DNA of 21,472 nucleotides from Caulobacteraceae bacterium. Its GTDB lineage: Bacteria > Pseudomonadota > Alphaproteobacteria > Caulobacterales > Caulobacteraceae. Within the stretch, counting starts at the first letter, position 1, and the number at the start of each line of letters is the position of its first letter. The position numbers and the translations under genes were made by a program. The notes beneath the pieces were generated by a model, which was not told where the DNA came from, made no database searches, and worked only from the letters and a program-made list of their open reading frames with translations. Location of the stretch: the NCBI GenBank assembly GCA_947456005.1, contig CANGRP010000010.1:1-21472 (forward strand). The letters run 5' to 3'. Positions 20,613 through 21,472 of the stretch are shown here, piece after piece.

Positions 20613-21472
20613 ATGCGTATCGGCGTTCCGAAGGAGATCAAGTCCGACGAACACAGGGTGGGGCTGATTCCCGCCGCTGTCCGCGAGCTTACGACCCAGG
20701 GCCACGGGGTGCTGATTGAAGCGGGGGCTGGCGCAGGCTCGGGCTTCCCCGACGCCGCCTACCTGGAGGCGGGCGCAGTCCTGGCGCCGGACGCCGAGGC
20801 GGTGTTCGCCGGCGCCGACCTGATCGTCAAGGTCAAGGAGCCCCAGCGGCCTGAGTGGGAGCGGTTGACCCCGCGCCACATCCTTTTCACCTACCTGCAC
20901 CTGGCGCCGGACCCCGCACAGGCCGAGGGCCTGGCCCGGTCAGGCTGCGCCGCCATCGCCTACGAGACCGTCACCGATCCCTCCGGAGGGTTGCCGCTGC
21001 TGGCGCCCATGTCCGAGATCGCGGGCCGACTGTCCGTGCTGGCCGCCGCCCAACACCTGCAGAAGCACAATGGCGGAATGGGCCTGCTGCTGCCCGGGGT
21101 GGCCGGCTCGCCCCCGGCCCGGGTGACGATCCTGGGCGGCGGCATGGTCGGCGCAAACGCCGCCCGCATGGCCCTGGGCCTCGGCGCCCAGGTGACCCTT
21201 CTGGACCGGTCCATCCCGCGGCTGCGCTTCCTCGACGACCTGTTCGACGGACGGGCGCGCACCCGCTACGCCAATCTCGACGCCGTGGAGACCGAGATCC
21301 TGGCGGCGGACGTGGTGATCGGGGCTGTCCTGGCGCCAGGGGCGGCGGCCCCGCGGCTCCTGCGACGGGAACACCTGTCTCGGATGACCCCGGGCGCGGT
21401 CGTCGTCGACGTCGCCATTGACCAGGGCGGATGCTTCGAGACCAGCCGGCCGACCACCCACCATGAGCCAAC
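20613..21472 (+). CDS. ald: Alanine dehydrogenase, 3' end beyond the window
   Basis: The enzyme interconverts L-alanine and pyruvate plus ammonia with NAD(H). The 286 residues in view, out of a usual total of about 370, match closely: MRIGVPKEIK at the start, Arg15, Lys75 in VKVKEP, His96 in FTYLHLA, the NAD-binding GGGMVG (175-180), and Asp270 in VDVAIDQGG. These positions are the same as the numbered active-site residues of the well-studied enzymes. AGAGGAG seven bases before the ATG at 20613 sets the start; a nearby ATG at 20606 is in another frame. The gene runs off the window edge. Its role is probably alanine catabolism or reductive alanine formation. Confidence 0.95.
   Translation, partial: MRIGVPKEIKSDEHRVGLIPAAVRELTTQGHGVLIEAGAGAGSGFPDAAYLEAGAVLAPDAEAVFAGADLIVKVKEPQRPEWERLTPRHILFTYLHLAPDPAQAEGLARSGCAAIAYETVTDPSGGLPLLAPMSEIAGRLSVLAAAQHLQKHNGGMGLLLPGVAGSPPARVTILGGGMVGANAARMALGLGAQVTLLDRSIPRLRFLDDLFDGRARTRYANLDAVETEILAADVVIGAVLAPGAAAPRLLRREHLSRMTPGAVVVDVAIDQGGCFETSRPTTHHEP

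Noticed and set aside
19088..20641. 517-codon minus-strand frame as one long nitroreductase
   Set aside because: The first about 300 codons are antisense to mtgA. The family start and the GGAGG site are at 19747.

Overview
This is a GC-rich (about two thirds G+C by eye), gene-dense chromosomal segment. It looks alphaproteobacterial, most like the Caulobacterales (Caulobacter/Phenylobacterium/Brevundimonas type). The reasons are a large Oar-like TonB-dependent receptor, an L21 protein with a long Lys/Ala-rich tail, the order rplU-rpmA-GNAT-obgE-proB, and acetoacetate CoA-transferase genes behind a CTGC-N3-GCAG palindrome. The genus is an inference. I see 20 complete protein genes and two cut by the window ends. 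There are no tRNAs, rRNAs, insertion sequences, CRISPR arrays or phage genes. No gap between genes exceeds about 175 bp.

Layout. (1) 1-3770: the start of an agmatine-deiminase-family gene, then a large TonB-dependent receptor with a good terminator and a regulatory-looking upstream region (candidate Pho box plus a 17-bp inverted repeat). (2) 3844-6877: a minus-strand unit scoA-scoB-msrA (ketone-body CoA-transferase and an exported methionine sulfoxide reductase), divergent from a 2-oxoglutarate/Fe(II) oxygenase of the isopenicillin N synthase family. (3) 6885-10161: a tight minus-strand unit of fumarylpyruvate hydrolase-like, maleylpyruvate/maleylacetoacetate isomerase-like and beta-carbonic anhydrase genes, divergent from a CaiB/BaiF CoA-transferase. 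(4) 10162-13966: the housekeeping block rplU-rpmA, terminator, GNAT, obgE, proB. The rplU promoter is readable and proB starts with a GTG that overlaps the obgE stop. (5) 13977-19091: a membrane-anchored class A-type serine hydrolase, a DmeF-like cation efflux protein, a divergent His-rich COG0523/CobW GTPase, a lone ExbD, and a WD40 protein. (6) 19088-21472: a nitroreductase, a monofunctional peptidoglycan glycosyltransferase (mtgA) and the first 286 codons of alanine dehydrogenase.

How they work together. scoAB, the hydrolase/isomerase pair, the CoA-transferase and alanine dehydrogenase point to use of organic and amino acids as carbon. The DmeF-like exporter and the CobW GTPase form a divergent metal-handling pair. 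ExbD is the kind of protein that energises receptors such as the one at 288-3668, but no ExbB or TonB is in view. Most of the window is ordinary core genome. I found no clear candidate for a wholly new system. The most interesting points are the metal locus with its His-rich loop in the GTPase and none in the exporter, the carbonic anhydrase joined to an aromatic-degradation pair, the anchored beta-lactamase-like enzyme, and several well-placed operator-like palindromes.
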